This document shows, piece by piece, positions 43,707 to 51,240 of a DNA stretch of 64,000 nucleotides. This stretch comes from Bacteroidales bacterium UBA4333. Its GTDB lineage: Bacteria > Bacteroidota > Bacteroidia > Bacteroidales > Paludibacteraceae. Both the position numbers and the translations under genes were made by a program. Location of the stretch: the NCBI GenBank assembly GCA_002394335.1, contig DGTP01000002.1:118703-182702 (forward strand), read 5' to 3'. The notes beneath the pieces are model-generated. The model did not search any database and was not told where the DNA came from. It saw only the letters and a list, made by a program, of their open reading frames with translations. Positions within the stretch are counted from its first letter, which is position 1. Every line of letters begins with the position of its first letter.

Positions 43707-44165
43707 ATGAGCAGACATCAATCGGACATAAAGATTCTGAACAAGAGAGCCAGGTTCGAGTATATCATCCTGGACTCTTATACCGCCGGTATCCAACTCT
43801 TCGGTACCGAAATCAAATCCATCCGCGAAGGCAAAGCCTCCCTCGTGGACAGCTACTGCTCGTTCGAGGGGACGGAACTCTTCGTGCGCAACATGCACAT
43901 CGCCGAATACCGCTTCGGTTCCTACGCCAACCACGAGGCGAAACGCACCCGCAAACTCCTGCTGACCAAACGGGAGTTGCGGAAGCTGGAGCGCGCCACA
44001 CGCGAGACAGGCAAGACGATCATCCCGCTGGAGCTCTTTATCAACGAGGGCGGCTACGCCAAACTGACCATCGCCCTCTGCCAGGGCAAACACGCCTACG
44101 ACAAACGCCAGGCCCTCCGCGAAGCAGACGACAAGAGGCGGATGAGGGAGGAGTTTAGAGGATAG
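43707..44165 (+). CDS. smpB: SsrA-binding protein
   Basis: A 152-residue RNA-binding protein that carries tmRNA to stalled ribosomes. NKRARFEYIILDSYTAGIQL, GTEIKSIREGKASL, the middle HIAEYRFGSYANHEAKRTRKLLL and the basic C-terminal tail HAYDKRQALREADDKRRM are all present. Its ATG follows the upstream stop directly. The tmRNA gene itself is not seen in this window. Confidence 0.96.
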   Translation: MSRHQSDIKILNKRARFEYIILDSYTAGIQLFGTEIKSIREGKASLVDSYCSFEGTELFVRNMHIAEYRFGSYANHEAKRTRKLLLTKRELRKLERATRETGKTIIPLELFINEGGYAKLTIALCQGKHAYDKRQALREADDKRRMREEFRG

Positions 44166-44201
44166 AGTAAAGAATACAAAAACCTAAAAAATATTTCATC
44201 T

Positions 44202-44414
44202 ATGAGTTACATGCAAATGGCACAATTAGAGGTGATGAATGCAGCTGCCAATGTCACCACCTTGGAAGATCTGAATGCGCTGCGCATGACGCTTTCACAC
44301 TTCTTTGCCGAGCGCGCCCAGCGTGCTATAGACAAATTGTGGGATGAGGGCAAACTGGATCAAGCCAAACTGGACGAGTTGAGAGGAAAACACCTAAGAA
44401 CACCCTATAACTAA
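44202..44414 (+). CDS. Antitoxin-like protein of a PIN toxin pair
   Basis: A 70-residue helical protein (LEVMNAAANVTTLEDLNALRMTL, then HFFAERAQRAIDKLWDEGKLDQAKLDELRGKHLRTPY; shown in parts LEVMNAAANV and RAIDKLWDEGKL). The order of the helices and the final RTPY resemble antitoxins found beside PIN toxins in Bacteroidota. Its stop overlaps the ATG of the following toxin remnant (TAATG at 44412-44416), the expected coupling. The antitoxin looks intact while the toxin is destroyed. Confidence 0.72.
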   Translation: MSYMQMAQLEVMNAAANVTTLEDLNALRMTLSHFFAERAQRAIDKLWDEGKLDQAKLDELRGKHLRTPYN

Positions 44415-44558
44415 TGCGACACATAGTCCTTGATACAAATTGCCTGATACAAATATTACCTTCCAAAAGCCGAAGATAGCCATTTCAAACATCTGAAGGA
44501 AATTCCCTTCCCTTCTTTGGTTGTATTGTCGTTAGATGAGTTTTATAACTCGCTGTAA
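44414..44558 (+). pseudogene. PIN-domain toxin remnant with internal deletion
   Basis: From the ATG at 44414 the frame reads MRHIVLDTNCLIQILPSKSR, the standard start of a PIN ribonuclease with its first acidic residue, and stops at 44477-44479. Overlapping this in another frame, 44475-44558 reads DSHFKHLKEIPFPSLVVLSLDEFYNSL and a stop (pieces DSHFKHLKEIPFP and LSLDEFYNSL), which matches the last 27 residues of such toxins. About 80-90 central codons are missing and the frame is shifted, so no active nuclease can be made. Confidence 0.82.
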
Positions 44559-44916
44559 GACCGGCTGCGCTGATAGAGTACAGACCGCTGCGCAGTCTTT
44601 CTCCGTAATTGGCAAAAACTGCCGATTTTTCAAGGTTTCCTTTTGAGCCTAATCTATAGCCATCATCTCCTTCCATGCCGACTTCTCCATTTTTTCCGTT
44701 TGCTCCGAAGATTATATCAGCCACTTTTTTGTAAATCGATAAATAAAGTGTGACAAGAGTGTCAAGTGTGCCATGTCAAAAAATTGAAGGGATCTCCGAG
44801 CGGACGCTCGTAGCAACTGACGAAGACAAGAAGGGGCTTTGTGTTTCTCCCCTGCGTGGAAACAGACTATCCGACGCAGGGGAGAAGAATGTAAATATGC
44901 CTCAACTTTCCTGCTC
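44559..44916. other. Gene-free stretch with a repeat and a strong inverted repeat
   Basis: I see no convincing gene here. A 79-codon minus-strand frame (44485-44724) overlaps a dispersed repeat at 44566-44601 (reversed CTGTACTCTATCAGCGCAGC) and the toxin remnant, and has no family features. A long perfect hairpin lies at 44845-44886. Confidence 0.6.
44845..44886. repeat. 13-bp perfect inverted repeat (hairpin)
   Basis: TTCTCCCCTGCGT (44845-44857) and ACGCAGGGGAGAA (44874-44886) are exact complements, extended inside by GGA/TCC. No T tract follows on either strand. It lies 30 nt past the end of the minus-strand lipoprotein gene and may help end that transcript. Confidence 0.75.
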
Positions 44917-45348
44917 TTACAGTCTTTGCAGTTTCAAAATGGCATAATTAGGGAAGATTTGAGCAAGCATCGTTGCTCTGTCAAAGTATTTGATGATCAG
45001 GTTTCCGTCTTTGTCAAAATACATATACTCTGTCGTGATATACTCTTCCTCGTTATACCAAAAATCGGGGGTGTTCTCTGCCGTGATTTTAAGCCAGCAT
45101 CTTTCCAATTCAATAGTGCTGTCTCCGTTTACGGTATAATGGCTTTGATAACGCAGATTATATTGGTATTTTTCTCTTGATTCTAAAAACAACTTGATTG
45201 AATCAGCAGTAATAACAGCGATACTCGTAGATTGTGAGCTCTCATTTAGGATTTTATAGGTTCCCTCAAAGGATTGAGCCGGTTCATTGTTATTGCATGC
45301 CACCAGTACCAATGCAACAATAGCAAAAAGAAAGAATTTTGATTTCAT
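44917..45348 (-). CDS. Small lipoprotein of unknown function
   Basis: A 143-residue lipoprotein: signal FFLFAIVALVLVAC with lipobox Cys18, then a beta-rich globular part (FEGTYKILNES, YQSHYTVNGDSTIELE, YMYFDKDGNLIIKYFD) that looks like a lipocalin-type or META-like fold. I do not recognise a named family. It has its own promoter about 50 nt upstream. Confidence 0.75.
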   Translation of the reverse strand: MKSKFFLFAIVALVLVACNNNEPAQSFEGTYKILNESSQSTSIAVITADSIKLFLESREKYQYNLRYQSHYTVNGDSTIELERCWLKITAENTPDFWYNEEEYITTEYMYFDKDGNLIIKYFDRATMLAQIFPNYAILKLQRL

Positions 45349-45397
45349 AATTGTACAAATTTATACAGTTTGACAAATAATTTTTACAAATTGGGCG

Positions 45398-45429
45398 CAA
45401 AAGTACTAAAATTTTTGGATATATGCAAG
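45398..45429 (-). promoter_or_regulatory. Promoter for the 143-residue lipoprotein
   Basis: On the minus strand CTTG (45426-45429), 20 nt, TACTTTTG (45398-45405). Confidence 0.65.
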
Positions 45430-45535
45430 CGTTCAGGCATTTTTTTGACGAATAGAATACAATTCTATCTATTTTGTACGGATAGATAGCGGCTATGCTT
45501 GCATGCATTTCCCGCGCATCATTGCGGAAACCATT

Positions 45536-46033
45536 CTACGGAGTGGTGATTGTGCAGAGGGTTGAGGCATCAGGGGAAAGGTCGATGCGATGAGGGTTGG
45601 TGTCGCTGATTTCCATGATGCAGTCCGCTTTCTTCATCAGTTCGATTTTCTCTGCAACGGTATATTTGCCGTCTGCTGCCCAGAACTCCGCCTCCGAATC
45701 ATTGATTTTGAGATTGTATTTGTTACTTACATATACCGGGGCTTCTCCCGATATTTTGCGAACCATAATATACTCGTAGCCGGCATATGCCGTTCTATCT
45801 TTATCTTTGCGTATCCAGTTCACAATCGCACCGCAAGCATATTCCGGGGATTCTTCGGAAAGACGATGAATAACGGTATCATTGCCATAAGGTGAAGGAA
45901 GGATCACTTCGATCTCCGCATCTTGGGAATAGAGGTATGCATTATTACGCAATACAACCTGAGAGGGATCACAACTCATACAAAGCAATACCGCCGCAAA
46001 CAGGGCTACTAATGTCAGATGTCTTGATTTCAT
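45536..46033 (-). CDS. Lipoprotein of unknown function
   Basis: A 165-residue lipoprotein with signal LTLVALFAAVLLCMSC (Cys21). The mature part has alternating polar/hydrophobic strands (AEIEVILPSPYGND, YEYIMVRKI, VYVSNKYNLKI) and ends near CTITTP. No family is recognised. It begins 30 nt after the 36-residue secreted peptide gene and is probably co-transcribed with it. Confidence 0.72.
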   Translation of the reverse strand: MKSRHLTLVALFAAVLLCMSCDPSQVVLRNNAYLYSQDAEIEVILPSPYGNDTVIHRLSEESPEYACGAIVNWIRKDKDRTAYAGYEYIMVRKISGEAPVYVSNKYNLKINDSEAEFWAADGKYTVAEKIELMKKADCIMEISDTNPHRIDLSPDASTLCTITTP

Positions 46034-46063
46034 AATTGTTCTATTTTTTGATTAGTACTATAA

Positions 46064-46174
46064 TTAATTCGCTCTCATTACTTCCATCAATTGGATTTCC
46101 ACTTCTTCTGCGTGGAGCAAGCATGGCATTGTAAGAAATGCAGCTAATACCAAAGCAAATAATTTTTTCTTCAT
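46064..46174 (-). CDS. 36-residue secreted peptide
   Basis: On the minus strand an ATG at 46174 opens a 36-codon frame. The first 22 residues are a textbook signal peptide (MKKKLFALVLAAFLTMPCLL then HA), leaving a 14-residue acidic peptide EEVEIQLMEVMRAN. A promoter with perfect boxes lies upstream and a lipoprotein gene follows 30 nt downstream. The mature peptide resembles the first strand of DUF3244-like secreted proteins, so it could be a truncated relative. Alternatively it is a genuine mini-peptide. Confidence 0.6.
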   Translation of the reverse strand: MKKKLFALVLAAFLTMPCLLHAEEVEIQLMEVMRAN

Positions 46175-46194
46175 ATCATATAGTAATTAGAAGT

Positions 46195-46234
46195 TAATAA
46201 AAAAATACCGCCAAACGCTCGTTCGTTTGACGGT
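46195..46234 (-). terminator. Hairpin with T tract at the start of the peptide transcript
   Basis: On the minus strand ACCGTCAAACG and CGTTTGGCGGT form an 11-bp stem (one wobble) with a 6-nt loop, followed by A and seven T. It begins 2 nt from the -7 box at 46236-46243, so it either ends readthrough from the upstream regulator gene or attenuates the peptide transcript. Confidence 0.75.
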
Positions 46235-46235
46235 G

Positions 46236-46267
46236 CAAAGGTACTGCTTTTGGGCGAAACTACCAAA
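46236..46267 (-). promoter_or_regulatory. Promoter for secreted peptide and lipoprotein
   Basis: On the minus strand TTTG (46264-46267), 20 nt, TACCTTTG (46236-46243). Both boxes match consensus. Confidence 0.78.
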
Positions 46268-46350
46268 TAAAAATGTGGGAATTTACAAATACTTAAAATG
46301 CTTATAATCAGCAATGTGTAACTAAATCAATGTGGGAATTTTGCGGTTCA

Positions 46351-47829
46351 TTAGCCTTCAATTGCCATTTTGAGAAGAAATTCGCGCAGATTTTTGCCTG
46401 TCGTGCCGAGAGATTTAGCTGTATGGTCTTTGAGTTTGCCTATCCCGTTCAGAGAATAAGGAAGCGTTGAAGAAATGTCTTTTCTGCTTAAACCGATCAG
46501 GACTAAGACACACAGACGTATTTCTGTCTCATTAAGGACATTTTTTCGCTTTAGTTTATTAGCAAGACAGTTAAACTGTTTGTCAATAATCTGGCACATT
46601 CTACTAAAATCCTTCCATTGAATTTCATCTTGCAACGACGCTGATTGACTTAGTGTATTACAGAGATTCTCCATTTCTTGCAATCTGTTTTCTCTATATT
46701 TGGCACGTTCTTCTTGTGCCTCTTGAAGTAATTGCAACCCTTGTTTTCTCCGATTTTTAAGTCTTATGGTGTAATAACATAATATACTTAAAAATAGTAC
46801 GACCAATACCATAATCAGATAAATATATCGCCGATATGAAGATTTTTTCATATCGGCTTTTAATAGCTCTACGGCTATGGTCACTTTATGATGGAGCGGA
46901 TTAAGAATCTCAAATTCGATGTCGGAACGCTCTCCAGACAACTGAAGAAGTGCTTCGTTATCTAATGTGCTATCGCCATTAATAAGGATAAACAACATAT
47001 TGTATTTATCCTGTTTCGAGGCATCGGGTAATTCCATTACTAAATTTGCATACATCAAGGCAGAATCAGTTAGCCCCGTATTCCATAAAGCATGAGCTTT
47101 TAAGGCGTAAGTAGATGCAGGGGCATAATCTGAAAGCGAAACGGATTGTGTAATCAGGAGAACTGAATCAAATTGATTAAGATTAGTATATAACGCCGCT
47201 TTAGTAAGTGAAACCAAAGAGAGAACATTTTTATCGGAACAAGAATTGGTTATAGTATCCAAAAGATGTTTAGTTTCTGCTTCTTTATTTTGTTCCGCCA
47301 GCTCAAATGCCATATTATTTAGCCCGTAATAATATAATAAGGTGTCGCCGTTTTGAAGGTACATATCAGCACAACGCTCATACATATCATACGACAGCGG
47401 AAACTCGCCTGCCAGATGACAGATAGACCCCATGTTGCTATACACGCGTCCGAGAATATGGTAGTCGCCGGTGTGGGAATGGATGGCGTTGATGAACGCC
47501 TGCATGGCTGCAACCGGATCGTCCTTCTCGCGGAGCAGACGGCCGTAGTGATAGCAAGCATGAGAATAAGTACCAAGGGACGATGTACGATGTACGAAGG
47601 GGAAGATCTCTCTTATCCTGCGACAGAAGGCAGTGGATTTGTCCAGCGTCTCATAGGCTTGTGCGAGGGTGGCGCTGTCGCCGGCGTCAACGCCGTACAT
47701 CTGTCCGTCATGCCAGAGGCTGTCCGCCTGTGCCACAACCTCCTGCGCCTCACGCACTCCGCGGGATACGCAAGAGCTGCAAAGCATAAGAATCACCAAA
47801 AAGCCAATATGAAAGACACACTTTTTCAT
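46351..47829 (-). CDS. Membrane-tethered TPR-HTH regulator (second copy)
   Basis: A 492-residue protein with the same plan as the one at 8684-10201: lipoprotein-like signal (FLVILMLCSSC), TPR helices to about residue 300, a membrane helix near 335-357 (YLIMVLVVLFLSILCYYTI), a short coiled coil and a C-terminal HTH (LNETEIRLCVLVLIGLSRKD, then LREFLLKMAIEG). The ATG at 47829 is chosen at the signal and 33 nt after the -7 box; the longer reading starts upstream of the promoter. The nearest downstream genes on its strand are the secreted peptide and lipoproteins, possible targets. Confidence 0.75.
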   Translation of the reverse strand: MKKCVFHIGFLVILMLCSSCVSRGVREAQEVVAQADSLWHDGQMYGVDAGDSATLAQAYETLDKSTAFCRRIREIFPFVHRTSSLGTYSHACYHYGRLLREKDDPVAAMQAFINAIHSHTGDYHILGRVYSNMGSICHLAGEFPLSYDMYERCADMYLQNGDTLLYYYGLNNMAFELAEQNKEAETKHLLDTITNSCSDKNVLSLVSLTKAALYTNLNQFDSVLLITQSVSLSDYAPASTYALKAHALWNTGLTDSALMYANLVMELPDASKQDKYNMLFILINGDSTLDNEALLQLSGERSDIEFEILNPLHHKVTIAVELLKADMKKSSYRRYIYLIMVLVVLFLSILCYYTIRLKNRRKQGLQLLQEAQEERAKYRENRLQEMENLCNTLSQSASLQDEIQWKDFSRMCQIIDKQFNCLANKLKRKNVLNETEIRLCVLVLIGLSRKDISSTLPYSLNGIGKLKDHTAKSLGTTGKNLREFLLKMAIEG

Positions 47830-47861
47830 GCTGTCGGTGCCAGCGGTTATATTTTGCGCTG

Positions 47862-47893
47862 CAAAATTACAAAAAATAAATGACACTTACAAA
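47862..47893 (-). promoter_or_regulatory. Promoter for the second TPR-HTH regulator
   Basis: On the minus strand TTTG (47890-47893), 20 nt, TAATTTTG (47862-47869). Confidence 0.75.
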
Positions 47894-48169
47894 TAAAAGT
47901 GCCTTTTATCATAAATTTGCTTTCCTTTATCGCCCCCCCTTCCACAAAGTCTATCAGCAGGCTGTGCCTGCGCTCTGTATTCTGTACTCTGTACTCTGTC
48001 AGCGCAGCGGTTTGTACTCTGAGGTCCTGGTAGCAGTCTTTTTCGATTGTTCCTTTCGGTCGCATTTTTGCGGCCGCTATATTTCAGATTTCAGCTTTCT
48101 GATGGCTGACAGCTGATGGCTGATGGCTTTCGGGTCTGTATTCTGTCAGGCGCAGCCGGTCTATTAAAA

Positions 48170-48353
48170 AATTGCCGATTATTAAGATACGTAAATTCCG
48201 AGGTTTATTTACGATATTTCATATACCTCTTATTTTCAGCAAATTACAAACACACTATCGGAGGCAAGTAAGAGGCATCCCAGAGGCAAGTAAGAGTAAA
48301 GTAAGGGGCAATTCGTACTCAAATGCATAAAAACAATTGCCGATTATTAAGAT
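48170..48353. repeat. Segment flanked by 19-bp direct repeats
   Basis: AATTGCCGATTATTAAGAT occurs exactly at 48170-48188 and 48335-48353. Between them AGGCAAGTAAGAG is repeated. No transposase or terminal inverted repeat is visible. Confidence 0.8.
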
Positions 48354-48498
48354 TTGGCTATTCTATCAGCATAGCAGTCTATGCCATTTAATGGAGGGGA
48401 AAATGGTTGTCCAAAAAATGGGACAAAAATGGATGATGTACAATTGGGAAAAATAATTAGCGTATAGGGGCATTTAGGCATAGTCACGTCAGGAGGAA

Positions 48499-48552
48499 CA
48501 TACGATCAGCATACGATCAGCATTCGATCAGCATACGATCAGCATTCGATGG
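48499..48552. repeat. 11-bp tandem repeat array
   Basis: About five consecutive copies of CATACGATCAG, with the third and fifth reading CATTCGAT. The period equals about one helical turn. The array is too short and has no spacers, so it is not a CRISPR. Confidence 0.9.
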
Positions 48553-48665
48553 AACCTAACGAAAACCATTATGGGGAGATGAAAAGGGAAAGGCGAAAGG
48601 TGAAAAGGGAAAAGGGTGTTTTTTCTTCCATTTTTGATAAATTTTGACTGAAAATATCCTTTTTA

Positions 48666-48697
48666 TTTGCATATTTGGGAAAAATGTATTAATTTTG
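48666..48697 (+). promoter_or_regulatory. Promoter for the mreBCD-pbp2-rodA operon
   Basis: TTTG at 48666-48669, 20 nt, TAATTTTG at 48690-48697. The predicted leader to the mreB ATG is about 195 nt, unusually long. Confidence 0.78.
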
Positions 48698-48790
48698 TGC
48701 GGTTTTTTGTATTTTACGCTTAAAAGGCATAAAAAATGTTCCTTATATTTAATAGGATACACGCCTTGCAGTACGAGCGTACAGACACAC

Positions 48791-48870
48791 ATACAAAAAG
48801 AAACAAAAGGAAACAAAAGGAAACAAAAAGAAACGAAAAAAAACAAAAGGAAAACAAACAGAAAACAAAC
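48791..48870 (+). repeat. A-rich decamer repeat in the mreB leader
   Basis: AAACAAAAGG and close variants recur every 10 nt from 48791 to about 48850, then continue as AAAACAAAC. The transcript here would have almost no U and no structure. Confidence 0.8.
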
Positions 48871-48899
48871 ACCGAATATACTAACTTAAAAACTGAAAT

Positions 48900-49916
48900 A
48901 TGGGACTATTTTCTTTTACGCAAGAAATTGCGATTGACTTAGGTACGGCGAACACCATTATTATGTGCGACAACCAGATTGTTATCGACGAACCTTCCGT
49001 CGTGGCTATCGACTCAAGCAACAAAATGGTCGCCGTAGGAACAAAAGCACAACAAATGATCGGTAAAGGCGGTACACGTATCAACACCATCCGCCCTCTC
49101 CGTGAAGGTGTGATTGCCGATTTCTACGCTTGCGAGATGATGATTCGCGGAATGATCCGCATGATTCCGAAGCAGAACCGCTGGTTCACCCCCTCCATCC
49201 GTATGGTGGTTTGTATCCCCTCCGGCAGTACCGAAGTGGAGATCCGTGCCGTACGCGACAGCTCGGAGCACGCCGGCGGACGTGACATATACATGATCTA
49301 CGAACCTATGGCAGCTGCAATCGGTATAGGTATCGATGTCGAAAGCCCGGAGGGATGCATGATCGTGGATATAGGCGGCGGTACAACCGAGATCGCCGTG
49401 ATCTCGCTCGGCGGCATCGTCAGCAACAAGTCTATCAAAGTGGCGGGCAACGACCTCAACCAGGATATCATCGAGTATATGGGCCGTATGCACAACCTGC
49501 GTATCGACGAGCCAACGGCTGAGCGCATCAAGATACAAGTGGGTTCGGCACTTCCTGAACTGGAAAACGCGCCGGAAGACTTCATCGTGGTGGGTCCGAA
49601 CAAAGTGACCGCCCTGCCGATGTCCGTTCCGGTAAGCTATCAGGAGATAGCCCACTGCCTGGAGAAGAGCATCGTGAAGATCGAGCAGGCTATCCTCATG
49701 GCTCTGGAGGCTACCCCGTCGGAGCTCTACGCCGACATCGTACGCCGCGGTATATACCTCACCGGCGGCGGAGCATTGCTCCACGGCCTGGCAAAACGCC
49801 TCACCGACAAGATCACCATCCCCTTCCACGTAGCTGAAGATCCGCTCCACGCCGTGGCACGCGGTACCGCTATCGCACTGGAGAATGTCAACAACTTCGG
49901 ATTCCTGATCCGATAA
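48900..49916 (+). CDS. mreB: Rod shape-determining protein MreB
   Basis: A 338-residue bacterial actin that guides lateral wall synthesis. The phosphate-1 motif AIDLGTANT, the adenosine-side VDIGGGTTEIAVISLGG near residue 155 and YLTGGGALLHGLAKRL near 285 are intact. MGLFSFTQE provides the membrane-contact N-terminus. First gene of the elongation operon, with a long A-rich leader. Confidence 0.98.
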   Translation: MGLFSFTQEIAIDLGTANTIIMCDNQIVIDEPSVVAIDSSNKMVAVGTKAQQMIGKGGTRINTIRPLREGVIADFYACEMMIRGMIRMIPKQNRWFTPSIRMVVCIPSGSTEVEIRAVRDSSEHAGGRDIYMIYEPMAAAIGIGIDVESPEGCMIVDIGGGTTEIAVISLGGIVSNKSIKVAGNDLNQDIIEYMGRMHNLRIDEPTAERIKIQVGSALPELENAPEDFIVVGPNKVTALPMSVPVSYQEIAHCLEKSIVKIEQAILMALEATPSELYADIVRRGIYLTGGGALLHGLAKRLTDKITIPFHVAEDPLHAVARGTAIALENVNNFGFLIR

Positions 49917-49928
49917 GCGGCACCCGGT

Positions 49929-50762
49929 ATGCAGAACTTGTTACAACTGATCCATAAATTCAGCAACTTCATAGTATTCATACTACTGGAGGTTGCTGCG
50001 TTTATGCTCATCGTGTACAACTCTGCCTACCCAAAAAGCACCGTTCTCTCCACATGCAACTCCATCGTTGCCTGGCATTACGAAGTGGAGAACAATATCG
50101 TCAGCTATTTCCACCTCAAAGAGGCCAACGAGCAACTGCAACAGGAGAACGCCATGCTCCGCAACCAGATCGTACTCTACGCCAACGAACGCGAACGGTA
50201 CAAAGAGTCGGAGAACGTATACCGCTACGCCAACCTGCAACACCGGTTCATCCCCGCCAAAGTCATCCAGATGAACATGGGGGGCATGAAAAACTACATG
50301 ACCATCAACAAAGGCGAACGGGACGGCATACAAGCCGAAATGGGCGTGATAGGGCCTATCGGCATCGTAGGAATAGTGAGCACCGTGGGACAACACTTCT
50401 CCCTCGTGATACCCGTTACCACCAGTCTGAACTTCGGCGTGAGCTGCCGCCTGCAGAAAAACAGCAAGTTAGGCACCCTCAAATGGGACGGCAAAGACGA
50501 GAAACACGCCCTGCTCACCGAAGTGGAGTCGTCCGTGGACGTGCAACCGGGAGACATCATACTGACCAGCGGACTGAGCACCACCTTCCCCGAAAACCTG
50601 CCCGTGGGAGTGGTGGAGAAAGCCTATATCAAAGACGGAGACGCCATGTGGACCATCGACGTACTCCTGTACACCGACTTTAGCAAACTGAGCTATGTAC
50701 AAGTGATCGACAACAACATAGCCAACACCGAACTGGAACAACTGAAACGTGAAATGGATTAA
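49929..50762 (+). CDS. mreC: Rod shape-determining protein MreC
   Basis: A 277-residue protein with one N-terminal membrane helix (FIVFILLEVAAFMLIVY), a periplasmic coiled coil (FHLKEANEQLQQENAMLRNQI in parts: NEQLQQENAMLRNQ) and a beta-barrel domain with GPIGIVGIVSTVGQHFSLV. It links MreB to PBP2 and RodA. Overlaps mreD by 14 nt. Confidence 0.95.
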   Translation: MQNLLQLIHKFSNFIVFILLEVAAFMLIVYNSAYPKSTVLSTCNSIVAWHYEVENNIVSYFHLKEANEQLQQENAMLRNQIVLYANERERYKESENVYRYANLQHRFIPAKVIQMNMGGMKNYMTINKGERDGIQAEMGVIGPIGIVGIVSTVGQHFSLVIPVTTSLNFGVSCRLQKNSKLGTLKWDGKDEKHALLTEVESSVDVQPGDIILTSGLSTTFPENLPVGVVEKAYIKDGDAMWTIDVLLYTDFSKLSYVQVIDNNIANTELEQLKREMD

Positions 50763-51240
50763 GCAATTCATACAGTTTGTAGTCATCTTCCTGTTGCAGA
50801 TACTACTGATCAACAACCTGCATATCAGCGGGTTGTGTCACCCCTATCTGTATATAGTGTGTCTGCTGATGATGCCTGTCACCCTTCCCAACTGGGCAGA
50901 ACTGATCATCGGCGCACTCGCAGGAATGATGATGGACGCCTTCTCCAACAGCCCCGGCGTACACATGGCGGCTTGCACCCTGCTGATGTTCATCCGGCCG
51001 TACATGATCAAACGGATGGTGGCGGAAAGCGAACGTCTCACCGACGAGATCGACCTCAGCGTGATGAGTAACATGACTTTCGCCATCTACTCTGCCGTGC
51101 TCATTCTGATCCATCATGTGATGGTTTTTGTCCTTACCAACTGGTTCCATAACCTCCTTTTCACACTCGGACAGATACTCGTCAGCAGCACCATCACCTT
51201 CGGTCTGGTCTTTGGATACGTGTTTATGCGGAAGAAATGA
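50749..51240 (+). CDS. mreD: Rod shape-determining protein MreD
   Basis: A 163-residue integral membrane protein with about five helices (FVVIFLLQILLI, LYIVCLLMMPVTL, IIGALAGMMMDAFSN, MTFAIYSAVLILIHHVMVFVL, and a C-terminal FGLVFGYVF). The GMMMDAFSNSPG loop is typical. Conservation is weak in this family but position between mreC and PBP2 is decisive. Its stop overlaps the PBP2 start (ATGA). Confidence 0.92.
   Translation: MKWIKQFIQFVVIFLLQILLINNLHISGLCHPYLYIVCLLMMPVTLPNWAELIIGALAGMMMDAFSNSPGVHMAACTLLMFIRPYMIKRMVAESERLTDEIDLSVMSNMTFAIYSAVLILIHHVMVFVLTNWFHNLLFTLGQILVSSTITFGLVFGYVFMRKK

Larger units (their letters stand above)
47894..48665. other. Gene-free, repeat-rich kilobase upstream of mreB
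   Basis: No frame here has coding features. It holds dispersed simple repeats: CTGTACTCTGTCAGCGCAGC-like at 47975-48010 and 48133-48160, CTGATGGCTGACAG-like at 48098-48130, and a reversed TTTTCAC tract at 48574-48618. It also holds a 19-bp direct repeat, AGGCAAGTAAGAG repeats near 48262-48300, and an 11-bp tandem array at 48499-48552. Confidence 0.7.

Noticed and set aside
44485..44724. A 79-codon minus-strand frame next to the toxin remnant
   Set aside because: It overlaps the toxin C-terminal remnant and a dispersed repeat, has no promoter, and shows no recognisable domain.
48170..48353. The direct-repeat segment as an insertion sequence
   Set aside because: No transposase frame and no terminal inverted repeats; only flanking direct repeats are seen.
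48499..48552. The 11-bp array as a CRISPR
   Set aside because: Repeats are contiguous without spacers, and no cas gene is in the window.
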